Shown here: positions 12,049 through 24,353 of the stretch, one piece after another
Numbering within the stretch: position 1 is the stretch's first letter
How the letters are laid out: each line of letters begins with the position of its first letter
Origin: Lepus europaeus
Taxonomy: Eukaryota; Chordata; Mammalia; Lagomorpha; Leporidae
Direction: 5' to 3'
Length of the DNA: 64,000 nt
NCBI RefSeq assembly: GCF_033115175.1
Contig: NC_084840.1
Coordinates: forward strand, 76,089,179 to 76,153,178
Notes under the pieces: model-generated
What the model was told of the DNA's origin: nothing
Databases searched by the model: none
The model's input: only the letters and a program-made list of their open reading frames with translations
Translations under genes and position numbers: made by a program

Positions 12049-12354
12049 TTTTTTTTTTTTTTTAGATTTAGTTTATTTGAAAGACAGAGAGAGAGGTCTT
12101 CCATCCAGTGGTTCACTCCCCAGTCACAACGGCCAGCCAGAGCTGAGCCAACTGGAAGCCAGGAGCTTCTTCCGGGTCTCCCGCATAGGTGGAGGGGCCC
12201 AAGTTGAGGGGCTTGGGCCATCCTCTGCTGCTTTCCCAGGCACATTAGTCGTGAGCTGCCTCGGAGGTGGAGCAGCCGGGACCGGAATTGGTGCCCATAA
12301 GGGATGCCGGCTACAGGCCGGGGCTTTAACCCGCTGTGCCACAGCGCCAGCCCC
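12049..12354 (-). mobile_element. CSINE with target-site duplication
   Basis: GCAATGAGTACTTT before and GCAATAAGTACTTT after the element (about 12038-12051 and 12355-12368). It ends about 290 bases outside the CpG island. Confidence 0.88.
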
Positions 12355-12639
12355 GCAATAAGTACTTTCAGTGGCGCCTTCCCAGACTTCTCAAAGGACC
12401 CACCTGCACGATCCGATCCCACTCCTCCTCCAAGCACTCCCTCCTTAAGCCTTTCTGTCTGCCTCGCCTGCAGCGTCCAGAACGCGCCAGGTGCTTCACT
12501 TCTGCAAGCTTTGCACCTGTTCCTTATCCAGAGCACCCAGTCCTCACCTTGCACACCTAACACCTCCAGGATTCCGTATAAGCATCGCCTCCTGTGTGAG
12601 GCCTCCCCAAGACCCCGCCGGCTCTAGCCGCTCAGCTCA

Positions 12640-13640
12640 ACCCACGTAAGGGTCTCGCGCCTGTCTTCCCAGGGACCAAAGTCCTGGAGAGCAAAGATAC
12701 CCTCACGCACCTCGCATCCTCCCCGGGCAAGAGCGGCAGCTCAAACCTCGAGACTACACAGAGCCGAGGCCGTGCCGGGATCACGACTGCCTTCCCCTCA
12801 CCAGGCGAGCTCCCGGCTCTGAGAGACGCCCACATCTGCCGCCCTCAGTCCTGAGATCCGGGAAGCCGTCGGCTCTTCTCCCTCCACTTCCCGAGCCCCG
12901 GAGAGGGGGGGCTGTGCGAGGCCAAGGCGGGGCAGGGCACACCCCGACCTGCCGAGCGTGGGAACCGCACAGCTTCGTCAGGACACGGCCCACGTCGCGA
13001 CAAAGGAACGCTCTCGTAGTTCCCAACAGCCCGAGGCAGACTCGGCGGGAGAAAGCGACAGCCTGCGTAACCGGGGGCGAGCGGAGGCCGCGGAGAAGGC
13101 GGACCGCAGGGCGGGTGGAGACGGCGCGCACTGCGGGGGGCTGCCGTGCAGGCGAAGACCCCTCCCCGGGGCTCGGGCCGACCAGGCCGGAACGCCCCCG
13201 CCTCTCCTGCACGGCCTCCAGCCGCGGCCTCGCGCCCAGCGTCACCCGGGCGCCCAGCCCACCTCGTCCCCGCCGTCAGGTGCCCGCCCGCCCGCAAAGG
13301 CGCGACCTACCCAGCCCGCCGCGCCGACTTTGCCCAAGAGCCACGACGGCGGCAGCGCGCAGCCGGGCCGCACTCGCTGGGAACCTGCAAACGGCAGCCC
13401 GCGGCCGCAGCCCACCCGCAACCGAAGAAGCAGGGCGCGCCGGCGCGGGGTCGGGGAGAGCGGTGGCCGACGGGAGAAGCGCGCCTGAGCTTGCGCCCGA
13501 GCCCCGGGCGTCTTGCCTCACTGCCCCCTCCCGGTGGGAGGACCACACAGCAGGGTCGCCTCCACTGGCGATCTCTTTCACCAAGAGAGGGCGCCGTGGC
13601 GCAAGGTTTCCAAAGTCCAAGTTGGAGGCGCGTGGACCCT
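12640..13640 (-). promoter_or_regulatory. RBM17: CpG island, RBM17 promoter and presumed non-coding exon 1
   Basis: Seen: about 1 kb very rich in G+C and undepleted CpG, densest at about 13060-13520, in an otherwise AT-rich, CpG-poor window. GC-box motifs include GGGCGGG at 13109-13115 and overlapping CCCGCCC units at 13283-13293. No TATA box is evident. No interspersed repeat interrupts it. It lies upstream of the RBM17 ATG exon on the minus strand, as expected for a housekeeping promoter, so the non-coding first exon should be here. I could not fix the start site or donor; several GT candidates exist. Long open frames in both strands here are expected from GC-rich DNA, where stop codons are rare. 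Confidence 0.8.
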
Positions 13641-13839
13641 AAATGGTGGAGAGAAATGGTCCCACGCTTTGCTCTGTCGTCGGGGAGAAGAGAAAGCTCC
13701 CCTCCCAAGGTTCGCAGCCATTTAAAACCAGTAGTTTATATGTTAAAAAAAGCATGCAAACAAATCTCCGTAGGGGAAATACTACACGAGAATGGCAGCC
13801 AGCACTGAATTAAATGTAAAACCACAAGAACATGCCGAG

Positions 13840-14165
13840 AGCCAGTGTATGTGGGTGGGTGGGTGGCACAGCGGTTAACACGCAGTTTGGGAAGCCTCCA
13901 TCCCATACAGGAGTTCCTGGATCGAAGTCTTCACTTCCCACCTGATGCCAGTTTCCTATAATGTGCACCTTGGGAGGCAGCAGGGGATGGCTCAAGAACT
14001 TGGGGCCCCTGCCACTCACGTAGGAGACCTGGATGAAGTTCCTGGCTCCTGGCTTTGGTCTGGCCCGGCTCATACTGTTGCAGGCATTTGGAGGAATGAA
14101 TTACTGGATGGAACATCTCTCTCTCTTTCTCTTTCTCTCTCCACTGACTCCCTGCTTTCAATATA
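13840..14165 (+). mobile_element. CSINE, old
   Basis: Head contains (GGGT)n at 13852-13864; the body keeps CAAGAACTTGGGGCCCCTGC and ATGAATTACTGGATGGAAC. First repeat to the right of the RBM17 CpG island. Confidence 0.75.
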
Positions 14166-14290
14166 GATAGTATATGTTATAATAGAATAAAGGTAAAGGT
14201 TATAAAGCCTCTCAATGTAAAAACAATGTAAATTAAAAAAAAGTTGAGAGGGGAAGGGAAAATGGAACTTCCCATGAATATAATTGTCAC

Positions 14291-14602
14291 TTTTTTTTTT
14301 TAAAAAAAGACATTTATTTATTTAAAGGCAGAGTTACGAAGAGACAGAGAGAAAGAGAGGGTCACTCCCCAGATGGCCACAATGGCCGGAGCTGTGTTGT
14401 TCTGAAGCCAGGAGCCAGGAGCTTCTTCTGGATCTCCCACGCGGGTGCAGGGGCCCTAGCACCTGGGTTATCTTCTACTGCTTTCTCAGGCCATAGCAGA
14501 GAGCTGGATTGGAAGTGGCGCAGCCAGGACTCGAACCGGCACCCATATGGGGTGGCGGCACTGCGGGTGGCAGCTTTACCTGCTCTGCCACAGTGCCGGC
14601 CA
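14291..14602 (-). mobile_element. CSINE with short duplication
   Basis: Poly-T start, reversed head ending AGTGCCGGCCAC. TTGTCAC / GTGTCAC flank it. Confidence 0.82.
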
Positions 14603-14712
14603 CAAGTGTCACATCATTAACTGAGTGTCAAAAGACTGCTGCTAAATGATCAAGTAGTAGAAATTTAAGCAGATGTCTTAATTCAAAGAACCATACCAAT
14701 AAAGATAATTTT

Positions 14713-14805
14713 AAGGTACTTTGAAAATGTCATGGCAAATGGTGCTAAAAGATGTTTATTTTGGTGCAATTAATTTTTGAAATTCATGTACAGTCATAAA
14801 ATCAA
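14713..14805. mobile_element. Single arm of the palindromic MITE-like family
   Basis: TTTATTTTGGTGCAATTAAT and TGAAATTCATG match one arm of the 45851-46053 element. The second arm is not seen. Confidence 0.45.
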
Positions 14806-14835
14806 TTTAAATTCATGATCAAGAAAGTGGATGTG

Positions 14836-15108
14836 GGGCCAGCACTGTGGCATAGCAGGTTAAGCTGCCATCTGCAATGCCAGTATTCCATAGGGGTGCC
14901 GGTTCAAGTCCTGATGCTCCACTTCTGACCCAGGTTCCTGCTGATGCACCTGGGAAAGCAGCAGAAGATGGCTCAAGCACTTGGACTCCAGCAGATCTAT
15001 GGGAGATCTGGATAAAGCTCCAGGCTCTTGGCTTTGGCCTGATCCAGCCCTGGCAATTGCAAGCAATTTTCTCTCTTGCTCTGTAACTCTGCCTGTCAAA
15101 TAAATGAC
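14836..15108 (+). mobile_element. CSINE, short-bodied
   Basis: Head GGGGCCAGCACTGTGGCATAGC; the usual GGAGTGAACCAGCGGATGG segment is lost. Followed by (GA)n. Confidence 0.78.
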
Positions 15109-15471
15109 ATAAGTTTGAGAGAGAGAGAGAGAAGGTGGAGAGGATATGGGGAAAGAAAAATACAGTGCGGAGGCAATATACAACCCAAAGAAACAGAGGA
15201 TTGAGAGCATCAGGTAGTTATATTATAATAGTCACTCAGAACAAAAATGCACACCTTTCAAATGATCAGGAAGCACACACACACACAACAGCAAAATGAA
15301 GTAACATCACAAAGTATCTGAAAAATTAAAAAAAGTAAGACAGAACTAAGACCAAATATCTCACATGAATAAATATTTGTAAGTGACCTATACTCACTAT
15401 TAAAAAGACAATGATCAGATTGGAGCACAAACCACAAATTCACTCTATATTGTATGCAAGAAAGTGCTCCC

Positions 15472-16093
15472 CATTTCAGGCATGGAGAGCCAAGACACTG
15501 TGGCAAAAAATGACCTACATGAAAGATCTCTGTGAGTGAGATCCCAGTGGAAAGCAGGGGCCATCAAAGAAGGAAGTACCTCTCTCTAAAGGGAGGAGAG
15601 AACTTCCACTTTGATTATGGCCCTGTCTAAATAAGGTCGGAGTTTGTGGACTCAAAAGGTTTCCATAGCCATGGCAGCTCATGACAAGAGCCTCACGTGA
15701 TTTACTGATGTCATAAATGAGAGTTTCAATTGTTAAATCAAAAATGGGCATTTACTCCCCATGTAGGACCTCTGTCCTTAATGTGTTGTACTATGAGAAT
15801 TAACAGTAAAACTAGTCTTCAAACAGTACTTTATACTTTGTGCGTCTGTGTGGGTGCAAACTGTTGAAATCGTTGCTTAGTATAGAGTTGGTCTTCTGTA
15901 TATAAAGATAATTAAAAATGAATCTTAATGAAGAATGGGATGGGAGAGGGAGTAGAAGATGGGACGGTCTGGGGGTGGGAGTGCAGGTACGGGGGGGGGA
16001 AGAATCATTATAATCTGAAAGTGGTATCTATGAAATTATATTTATTAAATAAAAACTTTCTATTAAAAAGTGAAAAAAAAAAAAAAAAGAAAG
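15472..16093 (+). mobile_element. 5'-truncated rabbit-type LINE-1, 3' UTR end
   Basis: Seen: about 620 bp ending in TTATTAAATAAAAACTTTCT and poly-A, with a G-run at 15990-15998. The host sequence AAGAAAGTGCTCCC flanks it (15459-15472 and about 16087-16101). It shares its 3' UTR sequence, in reverse, with the element at 63395-64000. No coding part is retained. Confidence 0.85.
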
Positions 16094-16099
16094 TGCTCC

Positions 16100-16865
16100 C
16101 ATAAAATGATTCTGAAAGCTCAAAAACACAAGACTGGAAAAGGTAAACCAGAAATACACTGAAACAACAAGCCATCAGGACTTGCAAACAAGTTAAGGTT
16201 GAGTTCCAGGCAAAATATTTGAATATGTTTTAAAAGAGCATTTTATAAAAGGAAAACAAGTTCACCAGAAAGAAAAAAATTAGGAAAATCTATGCACCAA
16301 ATCACACTATAGGAGTAAATGAATAGAACAGAAATAATTGGTACCACTTTTGCCAGGTTAAGGGCACAAAAAATCAAATGAGAATTGAAAAGACTTCAAA
16401 ATAATCAATGTGGCAAAACTAATATATCAAACTCTGTGCCCTGAAACAAACATTGCATCTTTTCAAGTGTTCATGGGACACACGAGAAAAATCTTAATAT
16501 TTCAACAAATAGAGCCATCTGGATAATATTATCTGATCACAAATCAAAACTGGAGATTAACAATAAAACGGAAAATAAAACATTCCCACTCCTTGGAAAA
16601 TTTTAAGTGTTGAGACAACTTTTGGATCAAAAAAGGAAACTTAAACCAAAATAGCATCATACCAGAAAGGATGAAAAGCACACCAGAAATCATGCGATTT
16701 AGCTCAAACGGTTTAAGAGGAGAGTTTATAGGTTTACATTTTTGTATTAGTTTAAAAAGAAGAATTGAGTACATGAACTAGGCACCTGTGCAAGAAGCTA
16801 GAAATGGAAGAAAATAAAATTGTGCAGAGCAGAAGGAAGTAATTTATAAAGGAAAAAGCAGAACA
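16100..16865 (+). mobile_element. Old L1 ORF2 remnant
   Basis: Degraded but in the order of L1 ORF2: TTCATGGGACACACGAG, ATCACAAATCAAAACTGGAG, then AAGAGGAGAGTTTATAGG. Many stops and frameshifts. Confidence 0.6.
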
Positions 16866-17274
16866 CCGCGCTGCGTAGACACAAAAAGATGAAGGGCAAA
16901 GATAGAAAGTGTCTAGACGGAGTCTTGTCCCACCTGCTGATCAAAGCAGAAGTGGGTGTGCGAAGGTCTGATTCTGGGACCCGGAGCCTGAGGGTCTCCG
17001 TCCACGTTGAATCTGCTCTCTCTCTAACTCTCCCAAATCTACTTGCAGTCTCCACTGCGGAGTCCATTTTCTGCCACTCTTCTCTCCCACTTTTGGGTGG
17101 AGTTCGGTGCATTCATTCCCAAATCATTCAGTTTACACATTCACAGGCAATTTTGATTGATAGACCGCAGTCACGTCTGTTGTTTGGGAACCTTTCTGGT
17201 TGGATTCTCAGGAGGAAAATCTTACTTCCCTCATCTCCTAGAACGTGGAAGTACCTCTCTTGCCTCCATTTCCT

Positions 17275-17375
17275 ATCGACAGTAGCAAATATAGCCTTTA
17301 TTTCACAAATCGAGAAGCTGAGGCTCTGCACAACGGAGGAACCTAACCCAGATCATGCACCTGTTAGCAGCATAA
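17275..17375 (-). repeat. MIR fragment
   Basis: TTTCACAAATCGAGAAGCTG then GAGGCTCTGCACA..., the MIR core in reverse. It lies inside a chance 238-codon open frame (16889-17605). Confidence 0.55.
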
Positions 17376-17763
17376 GCAAAAATGTCTGGAAGAGGGACAA
17401 GACCAAAGGCTTCGGGGGAGCAAGTAAGACTGAAGAGCAAGCGTGCGTAGCAGCCCCTGGACAGACAAGGCAGGATTTTCTCCTGCTCAGCAACCTGGAG
17501 GGAGGACGGCAGGGGGCAGAGGGTAGAATTAGTGAAAAACCAGAAATCCGGGCTTTGATGTGGCTGCTAAGATGTGGCATCCCATTCAGAAGTGCCTGGG
17601 TTTGAGTCCCAGCTCCACTCCCAATTCCAGCTTCCTGTTCATGTGAACCTTGGATGTAGAATCTTCTGAACTTTTAAAAAAGTTTTCATTCGTCTCCCTC
17701 CAATTGGTCTTCATTCTGCTTGTTTGACAAATCTCTCATCAATGTTTAAAATTGCATTGATTA

Positions 17764-18092
17764 GGCCGGCGCCGCGGCTCACTTGGCTAATCCTCTGCCT
17801 GCGGCACCGGCACCCCGGGTTCTAGTCCCAACTGGGGCTCCGGATTCTGTCCCAGTTGCTCCTCTTCCAGTCCAGCTCTCTGTTGTGGCCCGGGAGTGCA
17901 GTGGAGGATGGCCCAGGTGCTTGGGCCCTGTACCCGCTTGGGAGACCAGGAGGAGGCACCTGGCTCCTGGCTTCGGATCGGCGTAGCACGCCGGCCATAG
18001 CAACCATTTTGGGGGGTGAACCAATGGAAAAGGAAGACCTTTCTCTCTGTCTCTCTCTCTCTCACTGTCTAACTCTGCCTGTCAAAAAAAAT
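17764..18092 (+). mobile_element. Young CSINE with target-site duplication
   Basis: Head GGCCGGCGCCGCGGCTCACT. AAATTGCATTGATTAG occurs on both sides (17749-17764 and 18089-18104) without change. Confidence 0.92.
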
Positions 18093-18235
18093 TGCATTGA
18101 TTAGCTGAAAATTAATCTTTTCAATAAGAAATTTATTTTTATTTCATTCTTTTTGTTTATCAATATATTTCATTTTAAATGAGCACATAGTAATGATACC
18201 TACTTAAGGAGTACAGGAAATTTCCTTTTATTTTT

Positions 18236-18576
18236 TTTGTTTAAAGATTCATTTATTTATTTGAAAGGCAGAGTTACAGAGAGAGAGAGAGACGGGGAGC
18301 TAGAGTGATAGAAAGATATCTTCCATCTGCTGGTTCACTCCCCAAATGGCTGCAACAGCCAGAGCTGTGCCAATCTGAAGCCAAGGGCCACCAGCTTCTT
18401 CCAGATCTCCCACATGGGTGCAAGGCACAAGCACTTGGGCTGTCTTCTGCTGCTTTCCCAGGCACATTAGCAGGGAGCTTGATGGGAAGTGGGGCAGCCA
18501 GGACTCAAATTGGTGCTCACATGGGATGCTGACACTGCAGGCGGAGGCTTAACCTCCTATGCCATAGTGCAAGCCC
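18236..18576 (-). mobile_element. CSINE
   Basis: AAAGATTCATTTATTTATTTG start, GA tract, reversed head ending AGTGCAAGCCCTGG. Confidence 0.85.
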
Positions 18577-19057
18577 TGGAAATTCACTTTTCCAAAACAT
18601 AATTTTTGTGCATGTTTTGCAGCTTTCATGGGGACTTTTAAAAAAAATGCCAAGTTGACATATGCACACCTAAAGTAGTGAGTAAAATTATCCTTTTCTA
18701 ACTCTTCAGGTAGTGAGACCAAGAGCTTGATTCTGAATGTCTCCCTGGCGGGCTCTTATCTTTCCACTGTGGCTTCTGGTGCAACCCCTGAGAACGTGGA
18801 GAGGCAAGCTTTGCTCCAGCACTTGGATCGGGAATACAACTCTGAGTGGCAACCTCACTCTGCTCCCCTGTGTACAAGCAAATCATCAAAACAGACCATG
18901 AGCTTATGCAGCACCACTGGGAAATAATTTTTTCTGTGATCCGAGGGTCTCTCTTATCATGGAGCTGAAGTCTTGCGAAGAACAGTGACAGTTACTCAGC
19001 ACAGAGATTAAAAGACCCTAGGATGGTAGAGAGAATGACTGCCAACTGAATGCTAGG

Positions 19058-19190
19058 AACCCTTAACGTCAATCATCTCATTCATTCCTAATTACTCAGT
19101 GAGGCAGGTGTTGTTATGCCCATTCTTCAAAACAGGAAACTGAGGCTCAGAGAAGGTAAGAAATCTGCCCAAGTCACACACCTTGTGAAC
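19058..19190 (-). repeat. MIR
   Basis: CAGGAAACTGAGGCTCAGAG at 19133-19152, then CCCAAGTCACACACCTTGTG; a clear MIR core in reverse. Confidence 0.8.
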
Positions 19191-20307
19191 ACCTGAATTG
19201 TGATGAGAACCTTGATCAGTCTGCCAGAGGTGACTGGGTTGGCACTGGACAGTTTGGTCTCCACTGTCTCTCTGGGACTCTCCCATTAATCCACTCTGGA
19301 AAAAAAAAGGACATTTATATACTTTTCCATGTCCCAAGTCCTGGGCGAGTGGCTTATGTATGTTATCTAATTTATTCCTCCCCAAGGAAGCTATCATCAA
19401 CCTCATTACAATGGAAGACATGGCAGCTGAGAGAAGCTATTTCAGCAGAGCTCCTTGGCTCAGAGTGCTTCCTCTTAGGACTCTTTACTCCAAACCAATG
19501 AGACACAGGCTCACGGTGACATCTGTGCCTCAGGTTTTATGGAATTCCATCTCGTTCAAGCTTCTTTGAAGCTCATCCTAGGTCAGCATTCCAGTTACAC
19601 AATGTTATAGAAACTGAGAACTCGATTTAGCATTGAGTATCACAACCAGGGCATAGCAAGCCCTCCGGGGTTGGTATTTCTCTTAATCTTTTCAGATAAC
19701 AGTGGAAGCTATAGATAGGATAATAAATAGAAGTGCAAACTGTATCTGTAGCCAGAATGGATCTCTAAGTTTGAACTGTGCGTTAAGAGCTGCCTCATGT
19801 ATGGAAAGAAAGATAGGGCAGGATAAAGCGCCCCACAGCTGAACACTACAGACAGCAGCAAAACACAGCCAACATCCCTGTGTCTGAGCCATGGAAATGG
19901 GGTGAGGTTCTTGACGAAGTGGGGGAACGAGGAACCACATTTTTGCAGGAAGCAGGCTGTAACTGAGGAATATAGGAGAGAGAAACTGCATTGTAAGCAT
20001 TCTTGCAACTGCTGATGGAGAGGGAAAAAAAAAGGCTAGAAGAACAGACCCCAAACATATATTCCCTTTGTCTAAGGATTTCTGCCACTCTAGGCTGTGT
20101 CATCATAATAGTGCTTACCCAAGCTCCTATAACCAGTTTGTTTAGGGAGGACTTGACTCCAGATTTCTACAAAAATAAAAATGTACCCCAAACAAATGAA
20201 TACAAAGTTGTACCCCACACACAGACCAAAAAGAAGGGAAAAGAAAACCAGCACAAGAAGGAGAGTGCGATGAGCAGAGAAAACGAGAGTCAAGTATGTG
20301 TTACGAT

Positions 20308-20622
20308 TTTTCTATTTATTTTTATTCTTTTTACTTATTTGAAAAGCAGAGGGCCAGGGACAAAGATGCACACACACAGAGAAAGAGAGAGAGCTTTCAT
20401 CTGCTTGTTCAAATGGCCACAAAAAGCTAGGAGCCTGGAACTCCATCCAGGTCTCTCCCGTGGGTGGCAGGAGCCCAGATACTCGGGCCGTTATCTGCTG
20501 CTTCCCCAGGCACTTTGGCAGGGAGCTGGATCAGAAGTGAAGCCGCCGGGACTTGAACTGATGCTCTGATATGAGAAGTGGATGTTGCAAGCAGCAGCTT
20601 AACTCACCACAGCTCTAAACCA
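20308..20622 (-). mobile_element. CSINE, old
   Basis: TTTACTTATTTGAAAAGCAG start, GTCTCTCCCGTGGGTGGCAG middle, and a decayed head TCACCACAGCTCTAAACC. Confidence 0.75.
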
Positions 20623-20949
20623 AGGCCACTTACAAGGAGCATTCCAAGTAGAGATTTAAGGGAAGTACGGTAGGAAAAGGAGGTGAGAGGTGGGCAAACA
20701 GTGGAGCAGAGCTCTGGTGGACGCAGTACCTTGGAGAAGACTCAGCTGAAGACACAGGAAGTCCTGGGTGGCCAGACTGAGAAAACAGAGCAAGCCTGAA
20801 TGGACACGACAGTTACAACTTTGGAAGGCATTCTAGGTCAATCAGCAGAAGGAACCAGTGGAAAGGAACTCACCAGCTGGTATAAGGGATTAGGTGTTTG
20901 GAGAGGAGCATGGCTGATGCTGTTGATATAGGCAAGCAGATAGGGTCAA

Positions 20950-21345
20950 GTTGTAAGCTGTGTGAGCTGGAGGCCATGCCTTCCTCCTGCCCCCTTTCAT
21001 GATCTCATGCCCTTATCTGAGCTCACCTGGACACCCAGTTGTCAGACTACGTAACTGCTCCCGTTTGGAAAGTCCATAAAAGATTTGATGAGCCCATGGC
21101 TCACTCTCTGCCTTTGCTTTTCTGCCTGCGCTCAGCTGACTGTGGCTGCTCACAATCAAATGCTTGCTCCTCGTGGCTGCTGGCCTGCTCTCTGCCTGCC
21201 ATGGCCCCAGCTCAGCTTCTAGACTTCTTTCTCCCCTAACTAAAGTGCTCACTTTCCTGTGCATTTCTCTCACTGAATAAAACGCTTAAAAACTTACCAT
21301 GTTGCCTGGTCTATTTTGAGCTGATATTCAGAATTCTTATCTAAG
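20950..21345 (+). mobile_element. LTR-like element (solo), ERV type uncertain
   Basis: Seen: CATAAAAG at 21075-21082, then about 200 bases later AATAAA at 21276-21281 and a pyrimidine/GT-rich end, in the order of an LTR (TATA-like box, R, polyadenylation signal, U5). No duplicated target identified and no internal coding part. Boundaries are estimates. Confidence 0.4.
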
Positions 21346-21394
21346 TAGATGACAAGAACCCACAGGACTGTTAATATCTAAAATTATTAATAAG

Positions 21395-21786
21395 GCTGGA
21401 TGATATCACTGTGGCTCAGATGTGGGTTGTCACCACCAAAGTGCATGTTGGTTCCTCGTGGAACAGTGTTGAGCTGTGGTGAGACCTTTAAGAGGTAATT
21501 AGGTTAGAGGGGATCCACCCTCGTACCCAAGAGTGGGTTAGTTATCATGACTGTGGGTTGTCATAAAGCAAGCTTGACTAACTCCATCACAAGTGGGTTT
21601 CTCTTCAGCTTGTGCTTGCCTGTCCCCCCACTTTGCCACACCCAATCCCTGCCAGAAGGCAAGAAGATGTTGGCCCTACCATCTTGGACTTCTCAGCTTA
21701 CAGAACCAGGAGCCAAAGCTAAACCTCTCTTCTTTATAAATTACCAAGTCTTAGGTATTCTGTTATAGCAAGACAGACTACAACAG
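21395..21786 (+). mobile_element. MaLR-type LTR remnant
   Basis: ACCTTTAAGAGGTAATTAGG and the end TTCTGTTATAGCAAGACAGA match the mammalian MaLR (MLT/MST) LTR pattern. Subfamily not resolved. Confidence 0.65.
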
Positions 21787-21789
21787 GTG

Positions 21790-22820
21790 GCTACTGCTAG
21801 GTTCCATCAACATTCGACAACAACAAGACAAAAACCTGCAGGTCTGAAGCAGGCAGCTGAAAGATGAGAACCAGAGGAATTCCCCCACAGCTTGCAAAAG
21901 AGCTTTCATCTACTAAACAAGTAGCAGGGTAAAGCTGGAACTATGGCCAGCTGGTATGGCCCTTTGTTTTAAGACACTGCAAAAGCCTCTTATCCAAAAA
22001 GACAATGGGGCTCTCCAGAATCTTTTCTCTCCTGCCCCCGGGCCAGTAGACCCTAACTAGGGTTGAGTAGCAGCATAATCTAGGCAGAGATTTTGCCCCT
22101 AGAGATTCAAATATCTATCTCTGTAACTCTGCAGGTCAAGCCCCCATGACTCTTTCTCAGAGCAACTGTCTCCCTGTAAGTCAGTGCTGCTCTGGAAGAA
22201 TCATCCCCATTGTTACCAGTGGATCTACGTGGGCAGCCAACAAATGTCCTTCTTAGCTTGTACAGATGGAGATGTTAGCTAGATGGTTGAGGGAAGCGAC
22301 ACCAGTCTAAGGGTGTTATCAGTCCCAGAATCCACTGACAGAAGAGGGTCCTGGTTCCCCAGGAAGAAGGAACCTAAACACAACTGCAGTCATACTCAAT
22401 AACAATTTCTCAGTCATCTACCCAAGGAGCCTGTGGCTCGTTGCTTGGGCAACTATATTGGTGAAAGAGAAATAACCGAACATTCTGGGAATTATTATTG
22501 ATATCTTCAGCCCTAAAGTGTCACTATGTCATCTCAGATAGCGTGGAGGTACAAGCAGGCAGATGATCAATGGAGTCCTTGCCAGGGTCTGACTTACATG
22601 AACCCACCTCTTGGGTCAGTTTTCCAGTTTCTAAATGTACAATTGGGATTGGCATTTTTGAAAATGCACACATTCCCCGCATGATTCCTTGGCCTCTGGG
22701 GTGAGTGTATCATAGTGGGGAAAGCTAAAAAGAAGATTCTGGGGCTGCCTCCTCCAAAATCAAGGTAAAAAATCAAGCATAGTAGCATCTTTCAGGTGCC
22801 GAGAAAGACAACAAAGATTA
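21790..22820. mobile_element. Possible ERV-L-type internal remnant
   Basis: Around 22580-22770, phrases such as GCCAGGGTCTGACTTACATG and CATAGTGGGGAAAGCTAAAA resemble degraded internal sequence of ERV-L-class elements as I remember it. No intact frame. Could be unrelated unique sequence. Confidence 0.3.
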
Positions 22821-22867
22821 GTGCCTTGTTTAAGGACTTAAAGGAGGAATTGGTTGAGATTTTTGGC

Positions 22868-23025
22868 TTTCCCACGTGGGAGACCCAGAAGAAGCTCCTG
22901 GCTCCTGGCTTCAGATTGGCACAGCTCCGGCCTTTGCGGCCATCTGGGGAGTAAACCAGCTGATAAAAGACCTCTCTCTCTGTCTCTACCTCTCTCTGTA
23001 ACTCTGTCTTTCAAAAAAATTTTTT
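22868..23025 (+). mobile_element. 5'-truncated CSINE
   Basis: Starts mid-element at CCCACGTGGGAGACCC. ATTTTTGGCTTT flanks it (about 22858-22869 and 23021-23033), so it inserted already truncated. Confidence 0.82.
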
Positions 23026-23311
23026 TGGCTTTATGAATCATTATTTTTTGTTGCAACTTTTCCGTAGAAGCAGAAAAGCAGTTGTAGACAATCTGCAAAA
23101 GAATGAACACTTCTGAGTTTGAATAAAACTTATGGACGCTGAAATTTGAGTCTCATAATATTTTTCACCTATCGCAAAATATTGTTATTCTGAGTCTTCC
23201 CAACCACTAAACAATATGAAAACCACTCCTAGCTCAAAGACTATAAAAACAGAAAGTAGATCAGATGTGACTCCTGAGCCGGACACAGGACTGATTGTCT
23301 CCATTTTATTT

Positions 23312-23450
23312 GTTCATTCCCTTTTATTTGAAAGAGAGACAGAGACAGAGAGATCTTCCATGTGCTGGTTTACTCTCCAAATGCTGGAACATCCCAGGCA
23401 AGACCAGGCTGAAACCAAGGAGCCTGGCTTCTGTCCAGGTCTCCCATGCA
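23312..23450 (-). mobile_element. CSINE fragment
   Basis: CCTTTTATTTGAAAGAGAGA start and GTCTCCCATGCAGCTGGG end. The head half is missing. Confidence 0.65.
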
Positions 23451-24022
23451 GCTGGGAAATGAAAACTCTTTGCTTGTGCTTCCCTATCTCCTACCTGCCA
23501 CAGTGTCTCAAGGTAAAGCAGCAGACAGGCAACCAACAGTGCCAACTGGATCTGCCCTATGCAAAAAGACACATGCACTAGAGAAGATGACTTTATCAAA
23601 ACATCTGTGACCGTGACCTTCAGAGAAACAGAACAAGAAGTGCTAGAGAAATTTTTTTTACTACCCCCAACACACAGATAATTTTTCTTCCTTCTTTTCT
23701 TTCCCACCAGTCTTTTTATCAAAACATCTTTGAGCAAAAACACATATATCTATTATGAAAAAGTTTGAGAATTCAAATTTAATCTGCTCCTATCCATATG
23801 TTCGCCTCTTCTGTCATGGTTGATATTCCATGCTCTAATGACAGATGTTGTGTTTTTCTGAACCTGAATGTCATCCCAGAAAACAAAGCAGATCTGAAAC
23901 AACTTCCTCAAATCCCTATTGGGTTCTTCCCCCTGTCAAAAGCCAAAGGCGACTGAATTCTATGCTTTCTTCAGGACAGAAGGGGATGAAACAGAATGAC
24001 CCTAGGGTTGAAAGGAACTGTT

Positions 24023-24353
24023 GGGGTCCACACTTTGTGTAGTACACAAAGCCTCTGCCTGCAGTACTGGCATTCCATATGGGCACCGGTTCAAGTCCTG
24101 GCTATTCTACTCCAGCTCCTTACTGATGGCCTGGGAAAGCAGTAGAAGATAGCCCAAGTGTTTGGGCCCCTGCACCCATGTGGCAGACCCAGAAGGAGCT
24201 CCTGGCTCCTGACTTTGGATCTGCACAGCTCTGGCCGTTGTGGCCATCTGGGGAATGAACAAGCGGATGGCAGACCTCTCTCTCTTTGTCTCTGCCTCTG
24301 CCTTTCTGTAACTCTGTCTTTCAAATAAATAAATAAATCTTAAAAAAAAAAAA
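24023..24353 (+). mobile_element. CSINE with target-site duplication
   Basis: GAAAGGAACTGT is repeated exactly at 24010-24021 and 24356-24367. (AAAT)n plus poly-A tail. Confidence 0.88.

Larger units (their letters stand above)
4727..12640 (-). other. RBM17 first intron (between CpG island and ATG exon)
   Basis: Inferred intron of about 8 kb. It has CSINEs at 5.06-5.40, 8.43-8.90, 9.09-11.03 and 12.05-12.35 kb. The stretches 5420-8430, 11031-12045 and 12355-12640 show no coding exon, RNA gene or clear repeat apart from a short MIR/L2-like piece near 7425-7485. The CpG-rich promoter begins at its right edge, and exon 1's donor position is unknown. Confidence 0.6.

Noticed and set aside
12914-13642. 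Overlapping long open frames (up to 242 codons) in both strands of the CpG island
   Set aside because: GC-rich DNA has few stop codons. Several frames are open at once, products are low-complexity R/A/P/G, and there is no family likeness. The promoter role explains the region.
16889-17605. A 238-codon plus-strand open frame
   Set aside because: It crosses a MIR fragment, shows no domain, and has no recognisable splice or promoter context; taken as chance.
17764-18092. tRNA-like A and B box sequences at CSINE heads (GGTTCTAGTCCC)
   Set aside because: They belong to the tRNA-derived SINE promoter, lack a foldable tRNA cloverleaf and recur in every copy, so they are not tRNA genes.
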